From UBA3951 sp050952125 (GTDB lineage: Bacteria; Bacillota; Sulfobacillia; Fermentithermobacillales; Fermentithermobacillaceae), in NCBI GenBank assembly GCA_050952125.1, contig JBMNKK010000003.1, forward strand, positions 930,001 to 994,000: 64,000 nucleotides of DNA, in the 5' to 3' direction. Of this stretch, positions 17,939 to 26,217 are shown in pieces. Position numbers and translations under genes: made by a program. A model generated the notes under the pieces. That model ran no database searches. It saw nothing but the letters and a program-made list of their open reading frames with translations, and was not told the origin of the DNA. Position 1 is the first letter of the stretch. The number at the start of each line of letters is the position of its first letter.

Positions 17939-18733
17939 ATGGACTTGGAAATCAACCTTCGCCTGGAAAAGCCGTCAGATTACCGCGTTGTCGAGGAACT
18001 GACTCGTGAAGCTTTTTGGGGGATGAATCACCCCAATTGCGATGAGCATTACCTGGTCCATATACTCCGCAAGATCCCCGCCTTCGTACCTGAACTGGAC
18101 TTCGTGGCCGAGATTGGCGGGAAGATTGTCGGCAACATCATGTATTCCAGAGCCAAGGTTGTGGGAGACGCAGGAACGGAGCATGAGGTGCTCACCTTCG
18201 GCCCTATCAGCGTGCTGCCGGAGTATCAGAACCGGGGCGTCGGCAAAGCGCTCCTGAAGCACACCATTGAAGAGGCAAAGCGCCTCGGTTACCGCGCCAT
18301 AGTGTTCTTTGGCCATCCGGACTACTACCCTCGAGTCGGCTTCAGGAGGGCCGAGGAGTTCGGCATCACCACAGCAAGCGGGAAGAACATTGACGCGCTC
18401 ATGGCAATGCCCCTATATGACGGAGCACTCGACGACATCAAGGGGCGCTTCTACGAGGATCCCGTCTTCAAAGTGGATGCCGAGAAAGCTGAAGAGTTCG
18501 ACAAGAGTTTCCCTCCCAAGGAACTGAAGGTCTTGGAGCCGATAGAAGTGCTGCTGAAAAGACTTCCTGTGCCTGCTCAGGACGGGTTCCGGGAACGGGG
18601 AGTGAAGATACTGGCTGATCTGAACCGCTTCAGCGGCCGTGAGATCGCCTCTTGGCCGGGAATAGACAGAGAAGCGCAGGACATCATCAACGCCACATTG
18701 GTAGAGCACGGATATCACGCAAAGGTGTTTTGA
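17939..18733 (+). CDS. GNAT-family N-acetyltransferase (YhbS-like) with C-terminal extension
   Basis: 264 residues. Residues 5-150 form a GNAT domain: TREAFWGMNHPNCDEHYLV, FGPISVLPEYQNRGVGKALL (acetyl-CoA loop) and VFFGHPDYYPRVGFRRA. About 100 further residues form a charged helical extension ending in GIDREAQDIINATLVEHGYHAK, not typical of the minimal family. Substrate unknown. TTG 17945, six bases behind the AGGGG box, is an alternative start that would fit ribosome spacing better. Confidence 0.8.
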   Translation: MDLEINLRLEKPSDYRVVEELTREAFWGMNHPNCDEHYLVHILRKIPAFVPELDFVAEIGGKIVGNIMYSRAKVVGDAGTEHEVLTFGPISVLPEYQNRGVGKALLKHTIEEAKRLGYRAIVFFGHPDYYPRVGFRRAEEFGITTASGKNIDALMAMPLYDGALDDIKGRFYEDPVFKVDAEKAEEFDKSFPPKELKVLEPIEVLLKRLPVPAQDGFRERGVKILADLNRFSGREIASWPGIDREAQDIINATLVEHGYHAKVF

Positions 18734-18836
18734 GGCCCCTCACGACTACAGCGAATCTCGCAGGAGAAGTCAACGGGCTGGCTGAAATCTCGTTTGGGTA
18801 GGCTCGGAAACCAGACTGCAGAAGGGACGGTTTCAC

Positions 18837-19550
18837 ATGAAGATCCGGTACATAGGCCACAGCGGATTCTTGGTGGAATGGGAGACATGCTACTGGCTCT
18901 TTGACTATTACACCGGGGACATACCCAAACTGGATGCCAAGAAGAAGGTCTTTGTATTTGTTAGCCACAGGCACTCGGACCACCTGAACCCGAAAGTCTT
19001 CGAGCTGCGTCATGAACACCCCAATGTCGAGTACGTGCTGTCGTCGGATATTGAGCTGCCCCGGGAAGACTGGGTTTTCACGCATGTCACACGTGTAGAG
19101 CCCGAGAAGCAGTATGAGCTGCGCGACCTCGATAACCGGGTACTCCTATTGAAGACCCTTAAGTCAACGGACGAAGGCGTCGCGTTTCTACTGAATTACA
19201 TCGGAAATACTGTGTATCACGCGGGCGACTTGAACCTCTGGGTGTGGAAAGAGGAGTCAAGAGAGTACAACGAGGATATGGAGGCCGCTTTTGAGGAGCA
19301 GATGAAACACCTCATGGGTGTTGCCATCGACGTAGCGTTCGTGCCTCTGGACCCCAGGCAAGAAGAGTACTACTACTTGGGCCTTGAATCTCTCTTGAAC
19401 ACGGCGGATGTGAAGCGTGTCTTCCCCATGCATTTTGGCGGGGATTTTTCGGTGATAGAGCGGTACCGGAAGGAAAAAGCGGCGAGTCTTCGTTCCACGG
19501 TCTTGGAGGATATAGGGCAGGCCGGGCAAGAATGGGAGATCAAATTGTGA
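18837..19550 (+). CDS. Metallo-beta-lactamase-fold hydrolase (UlaG/YtnP-type)
   Basis: 237 residues. It begins directly with the MBL core (KIRYIGHSGFLVEW) and carries the HRHSDH metal motif (residues about 43-48), a second-site NTVYHAGDLN segment and late FPMHFGG His. The set resembles the UlaG-like branch that includes lactonases and phosphoesterases. The substrate is unknown. ATG with AAGGGA upstream; it is followed within 20 bp by the VOC gene, so the two are likely cotranscribed. Confidence 0.8.
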   Translation: MKIRYIGHSGFLVEWETCYWLFDYYTGDIPKLDAKKKVFVFVSHRHSDHLNPKVFELRHEHPNVEYVLSSDIELPREDWVFTHVTRVEPEKQYELRDLDNRVLLLKTLKSTDEGVAFLLNYIGNTVYHAGDLNLWVWKEESREYNEDMEAAFEEQMKHLMGVAIDVAFVPLDPRQEEYYYLGLESLLNTADVKRVFPMHFGGDFSVIERYRKEKAASLRSTVLEDIGQAGQEWEIKL

Positions 19551-19569
19551 CGGGGAAGGGATGGATCTT

Positions 19570-19941
19570 ATGAAGTTCAAGATGGTCCATGAAAACTACA
19601 ACGTCTTCGACCTGGAAAGGTCACTCAAGTTCTATGAGGAAGCGTTGGGCCTAACCGAAAAGCGGCGGATCACGGCCAAGGACGGCTCATTCATCATCGT
19701 GTACGTCGGAAACGATACGACAGATTTCCTGCTTGAACTGACATGGCTTAGAGATCGGGATAAGCCGTACGATCTTGGCGACTGCGAGTTCCACCTGGCC
19801 TTCAGGACGGATGCTTTCGAAGAGGCACACGAACTCCACAAAAAGATGGGCTGCATTTGCTACGAAAACGAACAGATGGGCATCTATTTCATCGAAGATC
19901 CCGACGGATACTGGCTGGAGATTGTACCTGAGAGGAAGTAA
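19570..19941 (+). CDS. VOC/glyoxalase-family protein
   Basis: 123 residues, one pair of beta-alpha-beta-beta-beta modules. Metal ligands of glyoxalase-like proteins are in the expected places: His in FKMVHENYNVFDLERSLKFY and Glu in YFIEDPDGYWLEIV. It may be a lactoylglutathione lyase-like or dioxygenase-like enzyme, but Bacillota often lack glutathione, so a thiol-independent or other substrate is likely. ATG 19570 has GGAAGGG 9 bases upstream; ATG 19561 abuts that box and is unlikely. Confidence 0.8.
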   Translation: MKFKMVHENYNVFDLERSLKFYEEALGLTEKRRITAKDGSFIIVYVGNDTTDFLLELTWLRDRDKPYDLGDCEFHLAFRTDAFEEAHELHKKMGCICYENEQMGIYFIEDPDGYWLEIVPERK

Positions 19942-19944
19942 CCT

Positions 19945-19968
19945 CGACCATCACCCAGGTGATGGTCG
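19945..19968. terminator. 10-bp stem-loop between convergent VOC and phosphotransferase genes
   Basis: CGACCATCAC, loop CCAG, then GTGATGGTCG, starting 4 bp after the VOC stop. No U-tract. A second inverted repeat (GGCGGAG...CTCCGCC) overlaps the stop of the opposite gene. Confidence 0.5.
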
Positions 19969-20005
19969 GAATCGAAGCCAGCCAAGACAGGCGGAGGGGG
20001 AGCGG

Positions 20006-21022
20006 TTACTCCCACTCCGCCTTCAACATTGCCTGCAGGATCTCGACACTTCGCCTCTTCGGAGGTTCTTCTTTGTAGTAATACAAGTAACTGCTGGCAA
20101 TACGAAATCCCCACGCAAACGCGAAAATGGTCCGTGTCACTTCATCGTTCATCGTGAAGTCAACGCCGCGACTCCTTACACCTCTGCAGTACCCTTCTAT
20201 GATGCGCCGGCGATAATCGGGTAGCAGAGATGCATCTCTCGATGAGTAGATAAAGGCCTCCATCAACATATCGACGGCATCTTCGCCCATCCTGCCGTAC
20301 CCGGCGCAGTCCCAGTCAATCAGGTAAACCTCCGGGCCACCCGGCGCATCCTTGAGAAAGAGGTTGTCGTGGTGGACATCGCCCTGGCATAGCGTAAGCG
20401 GTAGACTGTCGAGCGAATCGAGCAACGCAGCGGCTCTCCCCGCGTAGTCGTTGAGTTTAGCTCGTAGGTCGTCAGGAAACCCCTGGATTTCCTTCCCGAG
20501 GGCTTCTCCTACAGTCCCCCACCAGAGGTCAAAGCTGGAACGGACTGCCGGGTAGCTACGCAGGTAGGGTAGGTCCCGTTGTCCGTACAGGTGGAATTCT
20601 GCCTGAAGCTCGCCAAGTTTTTCAGCGGCAAGGGCTAGTTCGGACGCGTTGAGCTCTTTATTCCCCGTTGCACCCTCGATGTACTCCATCCATATGCGGG
20701 TGAACGCTTCGCCTTCCTCGAGCAGATAGCACCGGGGCAGCTTGACGGACGGGAACAGCCTCCGGTCGAGTCCATCTTTGTAGATCGCATACTCCCGCCT
20801 CCAGCAATCAGGATCCCCGTGACGGTCCCAACGCCGCTGCTCCTTCAGTACGAGTGAGAACGGTTGAGCACCGTTTGCGGTCAGAGCCGTTCCCGTAACT
20901 CTGCAAACATCGCCGACGGTTCCACCCGACAGGACTTCAGCAGCATACTCGGCATTGCTTACATTCGTCCCTAGCATTTCACTGAGCGCACCGAGGAGAG
21001 ACTGTTTTCGGATATCTACCAT
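20006..21022 (-). CDS. Aminoglycoside phosphotransferase-fold (APH/choline kinase) protein
   Basis: 338 residues from ATG 21022, which has GGGAGG 8 bases upstream; the frame is open to 21109. The Brenner catalytic motif LCQGDVHHDNLF and the metal motif VYLIDWDCAGYG are intact, and an N-lobe LVLKEQRRWDRHG carries the ATP lysine. The family phosphorylates aminoglycosides, macrolides, homoserine or other small alcohols. Its place at the end of an erm/ABC-exporter run makes a role in drug modification plausible but not proven. It lies 89 bp after the ABC gene and may be part of that operon. Confidence 0.8.
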   Translation of the reverse strand: MVDIRKQSLLGALSEMLGTNVSNAEYAAEVLSGGTVGDVCRVTGTALTANGAQPFSLVLKEQRRWDRHGDPDCWRREYAIYKDGLDRRLFPSVKLPRCYLLEEGEAFTRIWMEYIEGATGNKELNASELALAAEKLGELQAEFHLYGQRDLPYLRSYPAVRSSFDLWWGTVGEALGKEIQGFPDDLRAKLNDYAGRAAALLDSLDSLPLTLCQGDVHHDNLFLKDAPGGPEVYLIDWDCAGYGRMGEDAVDMLMEAFIYSSRDASLLPDYRRRIIEGYCRGVRSRGVDFTMNDEVTRTIFAFAWGFRIASSYLYYYKEEPPKRRSVEILQAMLKAEWE

Positions 21023-21110
21023 GCTGCGTCCTCCCTTTCTGTGTGAACTGACAGCCTTTTTATAAGATTCTACTGCCACGAGGTAATATGTACAGAGATT
21101 CCCAGACACC

Positions 21111-22811
21111 TCAGCGCTGTCTGACTAGCCGCCCACCTTTCATGTACAGGACATTGTCTGCCCGCGATAGGACTGCAGGCCGGTTCGATACCACCAAACA
21201 AGTAGCATTAGGTTCATCCAGAACCCGCTCGCAAAACAGCTGCTCGGTCTCTGCATCCAGAGCGCTTGTGGGATCATCCATGAGCAAGATATGAGGACTG
21301 CGAGACAAGGCTCTCGCTGCGGCAACTCTCTGGATTTGCCCGCCGGATAGCCGCTGCCCGCCTGTACCGACCTCCGTATCGAGACCCGCAGCCATTCCCC
21401 AGAGGTCACGCTCAAGTACGGCTTGCCAGATGACCCGGTCCTGGTGGGCCTTGCAGGACTCCATTCCAAGAAGGATGTTCTCGCGAATGCTCTCGCTCAA
21501 GAGCGACGGTGCCTGAGGTACGTACCCGCATCGGGGAGGAGTCATGAACGCAGATGGATCCTTGACTACTCGCCCGTTCCAGAACACTTGACCGTCTTCA
21601 ACAGGGATGAGTCCTAGGATTGCTCTCAGAAGCGTGGTCTTTCCCGAACCAACTGCGCCCGTTATCGCGGTTACGGTTCCGGCCCTGATGTCGAAGCTGA
21701 CGTCCGTTATGCCCTTATCCGTACCGGGATAGGTAGCAGTCAATCCCCTAACCGAGAGAACCTCGAGAGGCTCAGTTTGCGGTTCTCCCTCATGTAGCTC
21801 TTCTCCGGCAAGCCTACCCTCGAAATACAGCGGGCGGCGAACCGCCAGATCTTCCGCGGCCGAGTTCCGGAGGAACGCCGTCATCCTATCAAGAGAGACG
21901 CGGAGTTGCCGCAGGCGCGCACCCCAGCCTCCGAGGTAGACGCTGTGTTCGCCGATTACCGTGAGGTAGGAAATGAACAGGGAGAATTCCCCAATGGAGA
22001 GCGAGCCGGCAGAAATGGAGCTAGCGGCCAGGAGCATGATGATCCCGCCGCCGACGCTCACGGTTCCGGCCTGGATGGATTCCATCCCGAGCACAATCCG
22101 TTTCTCCCTCAGCGCCGCCGTCTTGCGGACTTCACCTAGCCCGTCCAGGTATGACCGGGCGGCCTCTTCAGCCCCTGCTATCTGAATCGCCTGCGATGCG
22201 CCAAGCACCTCTCCCATCATCCCTGTGAGGTCCTGCGTCGCTGTCCTCGTATCTCTTCTCCTATGCTCTATAACCTCACCCGCAATCTGTGCTGTCACAA
22301 CCACAAGGCAGAAGGGCAGGAACACGAGACGCGTCAGGCCGGCGTCCACGCGGTAGAGAACGAACGCCGCCAGCACAAGACTCACGGCAGCCCCCAGTAA
22401 GTCGGGGATGTTTGAGATTACCTCCTCGGGTTCCCCGGCATCATCCCGGAAAAGCGTCAAAGCCTCCCCCGGCGACATATTCAGCGGTAACGCTCCAGGC
22501 AAATCCAGGAGTCCGCCGAGCAAGTTTCGGACGATAAGCATGTACGTGTAGAAAGCCCTGGGCGCGTCAGCGAGGCCTCCCGCTATCAGGATTCCGGCTC
22601 GTCCGGCTGCAACTCCTACTAAGAGGGCAATGAGGGCGGGTACCCCGTGATTCCCTACCTGAGATAACGCCAACGAATCGTAGATCGCCTTCACGACCAA
22701 GCCGGGTGCCAAAGTCGCAAACTGGTGCGCCGCAAACGCCGCAGCGTGGGCAGCGTAAAATAACGGCCGGCTCAGCGCCAGGCGCCACATCAGTCGAAGA
22801 GTACGTATCAT
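21111..22811 (-). CDS. ABC exporter half-transporter with degenerate Walker B (subunit 1)
   Basis: 566 residues: a six-helix membrane domain (about 1-310) and an ATPase domain with Walker A GAVGSGKTTLL, canonical signature LSGGQIQRVAAARAL and Walker B ILLMDDPTSALD. The catalytic Glu after the Walker B Asp is replaced by Asp (DD for DE). This is expected for one partner of a heterodimeric type-IV exporter. ATG at 22811 overlaps the stop of the upstream partner by 4 bp (ATGA), so the two are translationally coupled. Likely substrate class: drug or lipid. Confidence 0.9.
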   Translation of the reverse strand: MIRTLRLMWRLALSRPLFYAAHAAAFAAHQFATLAPGLVVKAIYDSLALSQVGNHGVPALIALLVGVAAGRAGILIAGGLADAPRAFYTYMLIVRNLLGGLLDLPGALPLNMSPGEALTLFRDDAGEPEEVISNIPDLLGAAVSLVLAAFVLYRVDAGLTRLVFLPFCLVVVTAQIAGEVIEHRRRDTRTATQDLTGMMGEVLGASQAIQIAGAEEAARSYLDGLGEVRKTAALREKRIVLGMESIQAGTVSVGGGIIMLLAASSISAGSLSIGEFSLFISYLTVIGEHSVYLGGWGARLRQLRVSLDRMTAFLRNSAAEDLAVRRPLYFEGRLAGEELHEGEPQTEPLEVLSVRGLTATYPGTDKGITDVSFDIRAGTVTAITGAVGSGKTTLLRAILGLIPVEDGQVFWNGRVVKDPSAFMTPPRCGYVPQAPSLLSESIRENILLGMESCKAHQDRVIWQAVLERDLWGMAAGLDTEVGTGGQRLSGGQIQRVAAARALSRSPHILLMDDPTSALDAETEQLFCERVLDEPNATCLVVSNRPAVLSRADNVLYMKGGRLVRQR

Positions 22812-24562
22812 CGGAGCACCTCCTCAATGCCGGTGCGAAGTAATCTATAGTAGTGAGATGCAGAGTCGCTCGCGAGGTCTGTACGCTTACCGTACTCAAG
22901 GACGCGTCCGCCTTCGACAATGAGGATATCGTCCGTCTTTTCCAGCGTGGACAGGCGGTGGGCGATAATAAGTCCGGTTCGGCCCCGCAAAGACCTGGAA
23001 ATGGCGGTTTCCAGTCTGGATTCGGTGGAAAAATCAAGGCGAGACGAAGCCTCATCGAGCACGACTACGGACGGATCACGGAGGCTGAGCCGGGCGAACG
23101 CTACCAGCTGAGCTTCCCCCGCCGACAGATCGCGTCCGCCTTGACCGATCACCGTGTCCAGGCCGTCCGGCAGAGAACTAAGCCACTCTCGCAATCCGGC
23201 ATCATCCAACGCGCGACACAGCCTTGAGTCAGGAATGCTCCGGTCGAAGAACGTTAAGTTGTCACGCAAAGTGGCCTGTAGAATCCTCACGTCCTGGGTC
23301 ACCAGCGCTACATGCCTTCTCAGGTCGGTCAAGCACAAGGTGCGAACATCCCGTCCCCCTAGCCTGACCTCGCCTGAATCCGGATCATAGAACCGAAGTA
23401 AGAGCCGGGCTATTGTGGTCTTTCCTGCCCCGGTCTTTCCCAGGATCCCAAGCCTTCGCCCTGCCTCAAGGCGGAAGCTTACATTATTCAGGATCACTCC
23501 CGCATCCCCTTCATAGGAGAACGTCACGTTGACGAACTCCACACTCATGGGTGCCGGCCCGTCGGCAATTGAGGATTCTCCCTGGAGAGGACAAGGTATC
23601 GCAGGTTTCGAGGACAAGAGGGTCGTAATACGACTGAGACTTCCGCCCGCTGCCTGCATACTGCGCAGTTGGATTTCCAACTGCTCCAAAGGGCGCCTCA
23701 CCATTTCGGCGTACGTGAAGATAGCGAAGGCGGTACCGAAGGAGATCTGTCTCCTCAATAACAGGACTGAGGCCACGGCGAGAGCCGCGGCAGTGCCCGT
23801 CGAGAACAGGAACAGGCCTGCGGCGCTTGTTCGGAATCGCGCCATCATCGCTTTGCGGTGCCAGGGGTACCAGAGTCTCGCGTTTTCGTGAAACCTCTTG
23901 AGCACCCACCCATCGGCGCCGCAGGCTTTCAGGTCCTCCCTGCCCTGCATCCACTCGCCGAGACACCCATAGAACCTGGCTGTGGATTCCCGCACTCTGG
24001 CCCAGAGTGGGGACGCTGCTTGACGCATCTTGAGCAGCACAAACAGGGCTAGACCTGATGACAGGGCGACGGTTGCTCCCGCCATCATATTCGTCCGGAA
24101 CAAAACCACAAGGGCCATCGCGAGAAAAAGAGTGTTTGCGGCGACCCCTGATACGAACCGGGAGAAGACCCCCGCAAGGTTAGAGGCATCTCCATCTATG
24201 AGTTCCACCAGTTCACCGGAACTGTGTTCTTTGTGGAATGCCGGGCCTAGGTGGAGGCAGTGGCAAATAAGATCTGACCTGAGGCTATTGGTTGCGGTCC
24301 AGCCGATGTCCTCCCCCATAAGCTTTCCCCAGACCCCGAGCAAGTGCTGCCCGATCGCCAGGGAGGTGTAGACGAAGGCAAGCTTCTGCAATACCGCAGG
24401 GCCGGAACCGGCCATGGCAGCATCTATGAAGTCTCTAGACACCTGCGGCAACCATACCTGTAATCCTGTGGATGCTAGGATGAGGACCGCCAGCACGCTC
24501 AGCCGGGCCCAGAGCGGCCTAAGATAACGGGCCAAAACAGCCCGATGCTGCGCATTAATCAA
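22808..24562 (-). CDS. ABC exporter half-transporter with degenerate signature motif (subunit 2)
   Basis: 584 residues: membrane domain then ATPase domain with Walker A GKTGAGKTTIARLLLRFYDP, signature DLSAGEAQLVAFARL (LSAGE instead of LSGGQ) and canonical Walker B VVVLDEASSRLD. It complements subunit 1: Walker sites of subunit 1 with this signature form the degenerate site, while Walker sites here with the LSGGQ of subunit 1 form the active site. It lies 243 bp downstream of the erm gene on the same strand. Confidence 0.9.
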   Translation of the reverse strand: MINAQHRAVLARYLRPLWARLSVLAVLILASTGLQVWLPQVSRDFIDAAMAGSGPAVLQKLAFVYTSLAIGQHLLGVWGKLMGEDIGWTATNSLRSDLICHCLHLGPAFHKEHSSGELVELIDGDASNLAGVFSRFVSGVAANTLFLAMALVVLFRTNMMAGATVALSSGLALFVLLKMRQAASPLWARVRESTARFYGCLGEWMQGREDLKACGADGWVLKRFHENARLWYPWHRKAMMARFRTSAAGLFLFSTGTAAALAVASVLLLRRQISFGTAFAIFTYAEMVRRPLEQLEIQLRSMQAAGGSLSRITTLLSSKPAIPCPLQGESSIADGPAPMSVEFVNVTFSYEGDAGVILNNVSFRLEAGRRLGILGKTGAGKTTIARLLLRFYDPDSGEVRLGGRDVRTLCLTDLRRHVALVTQDVRILQATLRDNLTFFDRSIPDSRLCRALDDAGLREWLSSLPDGLDTVIGQGGRDLSAGEAQLVAFARLSLRDPSVVVLDEASSRLDFSTESRLETAISRSLRGRTGLIIAHRLSTLEKTDDILIVEGGRVLEYGKRTDLASDSASHYYRLLRTGIEEVLR

Positions 24563-24805
24563 GAGTTGCTACCCCCTAAATGGAAATGAGACATGCATGC
24601 GGAGGCACAACCCTGTCAACTTGGAGCGGATGCCACTTGAGCGAGAAGCGGTATCAGGCGTTTAGCTCAGCGGGACAGGAGTTGCGCCGGCTCAATAGCA
24701 ATGCAGTGCTAGACATCGCACAACCCCCTGTCATGGATATGTAATAGCAGTCTTTCCCGAAGATTCTAACTCCGCCGCGGCAATCTGTACAGAGGCTTCG
24801 GCGAC
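24563..24805. other. Gene-free spacer between erm and exporter, with tRNA 5'-half-like sequence
   Basis: No convincing gene. On the plus strand 24656-24684 resembles the first 29 nt of a tRNA: after a 7-nt acceptor-like start comes TTAGCTCAGCGGGA, the D-arm consensus. No anticodon stem or T-arm (GGTTCGA) follows, so this is at most a fragment. Confidence 0.35.
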
Positions 24806-25588
24806 TTAGTGCGTCGCCAGATAGCTTCGGAAGAGACACAGCCATTGGACGTATCGCATCTCGCCCGACATCGGCACGAATTCCATTCCGGCCCGCTTCA
24901 GAGCAATTGACAGCTGCTTCTTGGTGAAGACTCGCCGGAGTAATCCGGCTGCATCGGTCATTCCGTCCGTCACAAACCGCTCATAGGAACGCCAGCGCTC
25001 AGGCAGGATATCCGGTTCATCCTTCTTGTGCATATGGAAAAGCACAACATCCACCGAAGGACGCGGGTGGAAGTCATCCCTTTGCAGCTGGCAGATGATT
25101 TCGACCTCATAGTTTGGCTTGAGCAGCAGGGCTCGAAGCGACTCCCGGGGAATTCCCGCGAACCGCCTCGCGGCCGCCTTTTCCATCACCAGCCAGGTCT
25201 CGGCGGGCGGGTTCGGACTCTCACTGATCTTCCTGATGATCTGCGTTGTCATGCAAAACGGGATGTTTGAGAACACTTTGTAGGTACCGCATCCGGGCAT
25301 CCGCCACGTAAGAAAGTCCTGGTTAATAATGGTGATGTTGCGGAAGCCTGCCGTCCTCTGCGCGGTTCTCGTGCACATGGCCGGGTCAATCTCCACAGCC
25401 GTCACTCGGCCGCAGGTCCTTGCCAGAACCTCAGTTACATGGCCCTTGCCTGGGCCGATCTCTATAACATGGTCGTCGCGGCACAGGTTGGTGCGGCGGA
25501 CAAGCCGCTGGATGGTCCTAGAGCTTGTGAGGAAGTTCTGAGATACGGATGCAGGCGGAACCTGACCTCTGTTGAGATAGCGAGACAA
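24806..25588 (-). CDS. erm: Erm/KsgA-family 23S rRNA adenine N6-methyltransferase
   Basis: 260 residues. SVSQNFL near the N terminus, AdoMet motif IEIGPGKGHVTEVL (residues 42-55), acidic TAVEIDPA, QDFLTW and the catalytic SNIPF (107-111) fit the Erm branch; KsgA/RsmA usually has NLPY. Erm enzymes dimethylate A2058 of 23S rRNA and give macrolide-lincosamide-streptogramin B resistance. TTG start with AAAGAGG 10 bases upstream. A long leader with a terminator-like hairpin precedes it. Its neighbours are an exporter and an APH-fold gene, consistent with a resistance block. Confidence 0.85.
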   Translation of the reverse strand: MSRYLNRGQVPPASVSQNFLTSSRTIQRLVRRTNLCRDDHVIEIGPGKGHVTEVLARTCGRVTAVEIDPAMCTRTAQRTAGFRNITIINQDFLTWRMPGCGTYKVFSNIPFCMTTQIIRKISESPNPPAETWLVMEKAAARRFAGIPRESLRALLLKPNYEVEIICQLQRDDFHPRPSVDVVLFHMHKKDEPDILPERWRSYERFVTDGMTDAAGLLRRVFTKKQLSIALKRAGMEFVPMSGEMRYVQWLCLFRSYLATH

Positions 25589-25713
25589 AGTTGATGCACC
25601 TCTTTGGGTTGTGATTCGACCACAAAGAAAGGCACAACGAAGAGAAAACCTCGATTAGGCGCCCCTTCGATGTGCCTTATTTGCGGAGACGAATCGCACC
25701 CACTATGATGCAT
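25589..25713 (-). promoter_or_regulatory. erm leader with short overlapping leader ORF
   Basis: An ATG at 25713 has AGGGAGGG five to six bases upstream, a better ribosome site than erm itself. Its frame runs through the leader hairpin and past the erm start in another frame to 25462 (83 codons). Leader translation controlling downstream structure is the established mode for many erm genes; here it is inferred from position. An upstream ATG gives a second, 19-codon ORF. Confidence 0.4.
25631..25676 (-). terminator. Terminator/attenuator hairpin 43 nt before erm
   Basis: On the minus strand GGCACATCGAAG (25676-25665) pairs with CTTCGTTGTGCC (25642-25631) with one mismatch, loop 22 nt, and is followed at once by TTTCTTTG. 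This looks like an intrinsic terminator placed inside the erm leader, about 170 bp after the end of the preceding gene fragment. Confidence 0.6.
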
Positions 25714-25846
25714 CAACCCTCCCTGCATGAAATCCAGTTCGAGTTCCCGTCCAAAGGACAACTCGGGATCATATCAATACTATCTCGTGATTGCCCGTGC
25801 GGCAAGGGTTCGGACCGGGGTGATCGGGACTATGTCATGAGAGCGG

Positions 25847-26131
25847 TCAGGCGAAGCTGAGCGCTCTTCTATAGATGTCGGCGTATCTCAGCCGCTTTGC
25901 AGCAGCCCAATGGGCTTCAAAGTCAGATAGGTACTCTCCCTTGTAGAGCGAAAGGATCATTTGCGCCCCTCGTTGGTTTGGGTTTCGCTCAAAGTCCCGG
26001 GCTGCTTCCTCAAAAAGGTCTGCATCAGTCACGATTTCGTCCCGGCGGATGCTGTAACGCTTCCCCATATTGGCAACAGGATCTTCCAGGCCGAGCGCGG
26101 AAAGGTCCTTCTTTATGTAGGACAGATTCAC
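25847..26131 (-). pseudogene. C-terminal fragment of a BTAD-type transcription regulator
   Basis: 94 codons from GTG 26131. LSYIKKDLSALGLED, RYSIRRDEIVTDADLFEE and YKGEYLSDFEAHWAAAKRLR match the bacterial transcriptional activator domain of SARP-type and some response regulators. The DNA-binding and receiver parts are missing: upstream the frame closes at a stop near 26179, inside the terminator region of the next gene. Probably a truncated remnant. No ribosome site stands before the GTG. Confidence 0.55.
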
Positions 26132-26162
26132 GCCTATAAGTTCTGGAAACTGTGAGAGAAAC

Positions 26163-26195
26163 GGGCGTTCCGGTCTTCAAAGACCCGGAGCGCCC
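26163..26195 (-). terminator. Hairpin after the Sat-like acetyltransferase
   Basis: GGGCG..CCGGTCT and AGACCCGG..CGCCC pair around a TCAA loop with small bulges, 22 bp after the stop of the acetyltransferase. The minus-strand tail GTTTCTCTC is moderately U-rich. Confidence 0.5.
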
Positions 26196-26217
26196 TAATG
26201 CTGATCATGCCGGCATT

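Noticed and set aside
24656..24730. Intact tRNA on the plus strand
   Set aside because: D-arm consensus is present but the following bases cannot form an anticodon stem and no T-arm exists; listed only as a possible fragment.
25640..25700. Leader-peptide stretch FLFVVPFFVV as a true macrolide stalling motif
   Set aside because: The hydrophobic codons coincide with the U-rich tail of the hairpin, so the resemblance to IFVI-type stallers may be a by-product of the terminator; kept only as part of the leader finding.
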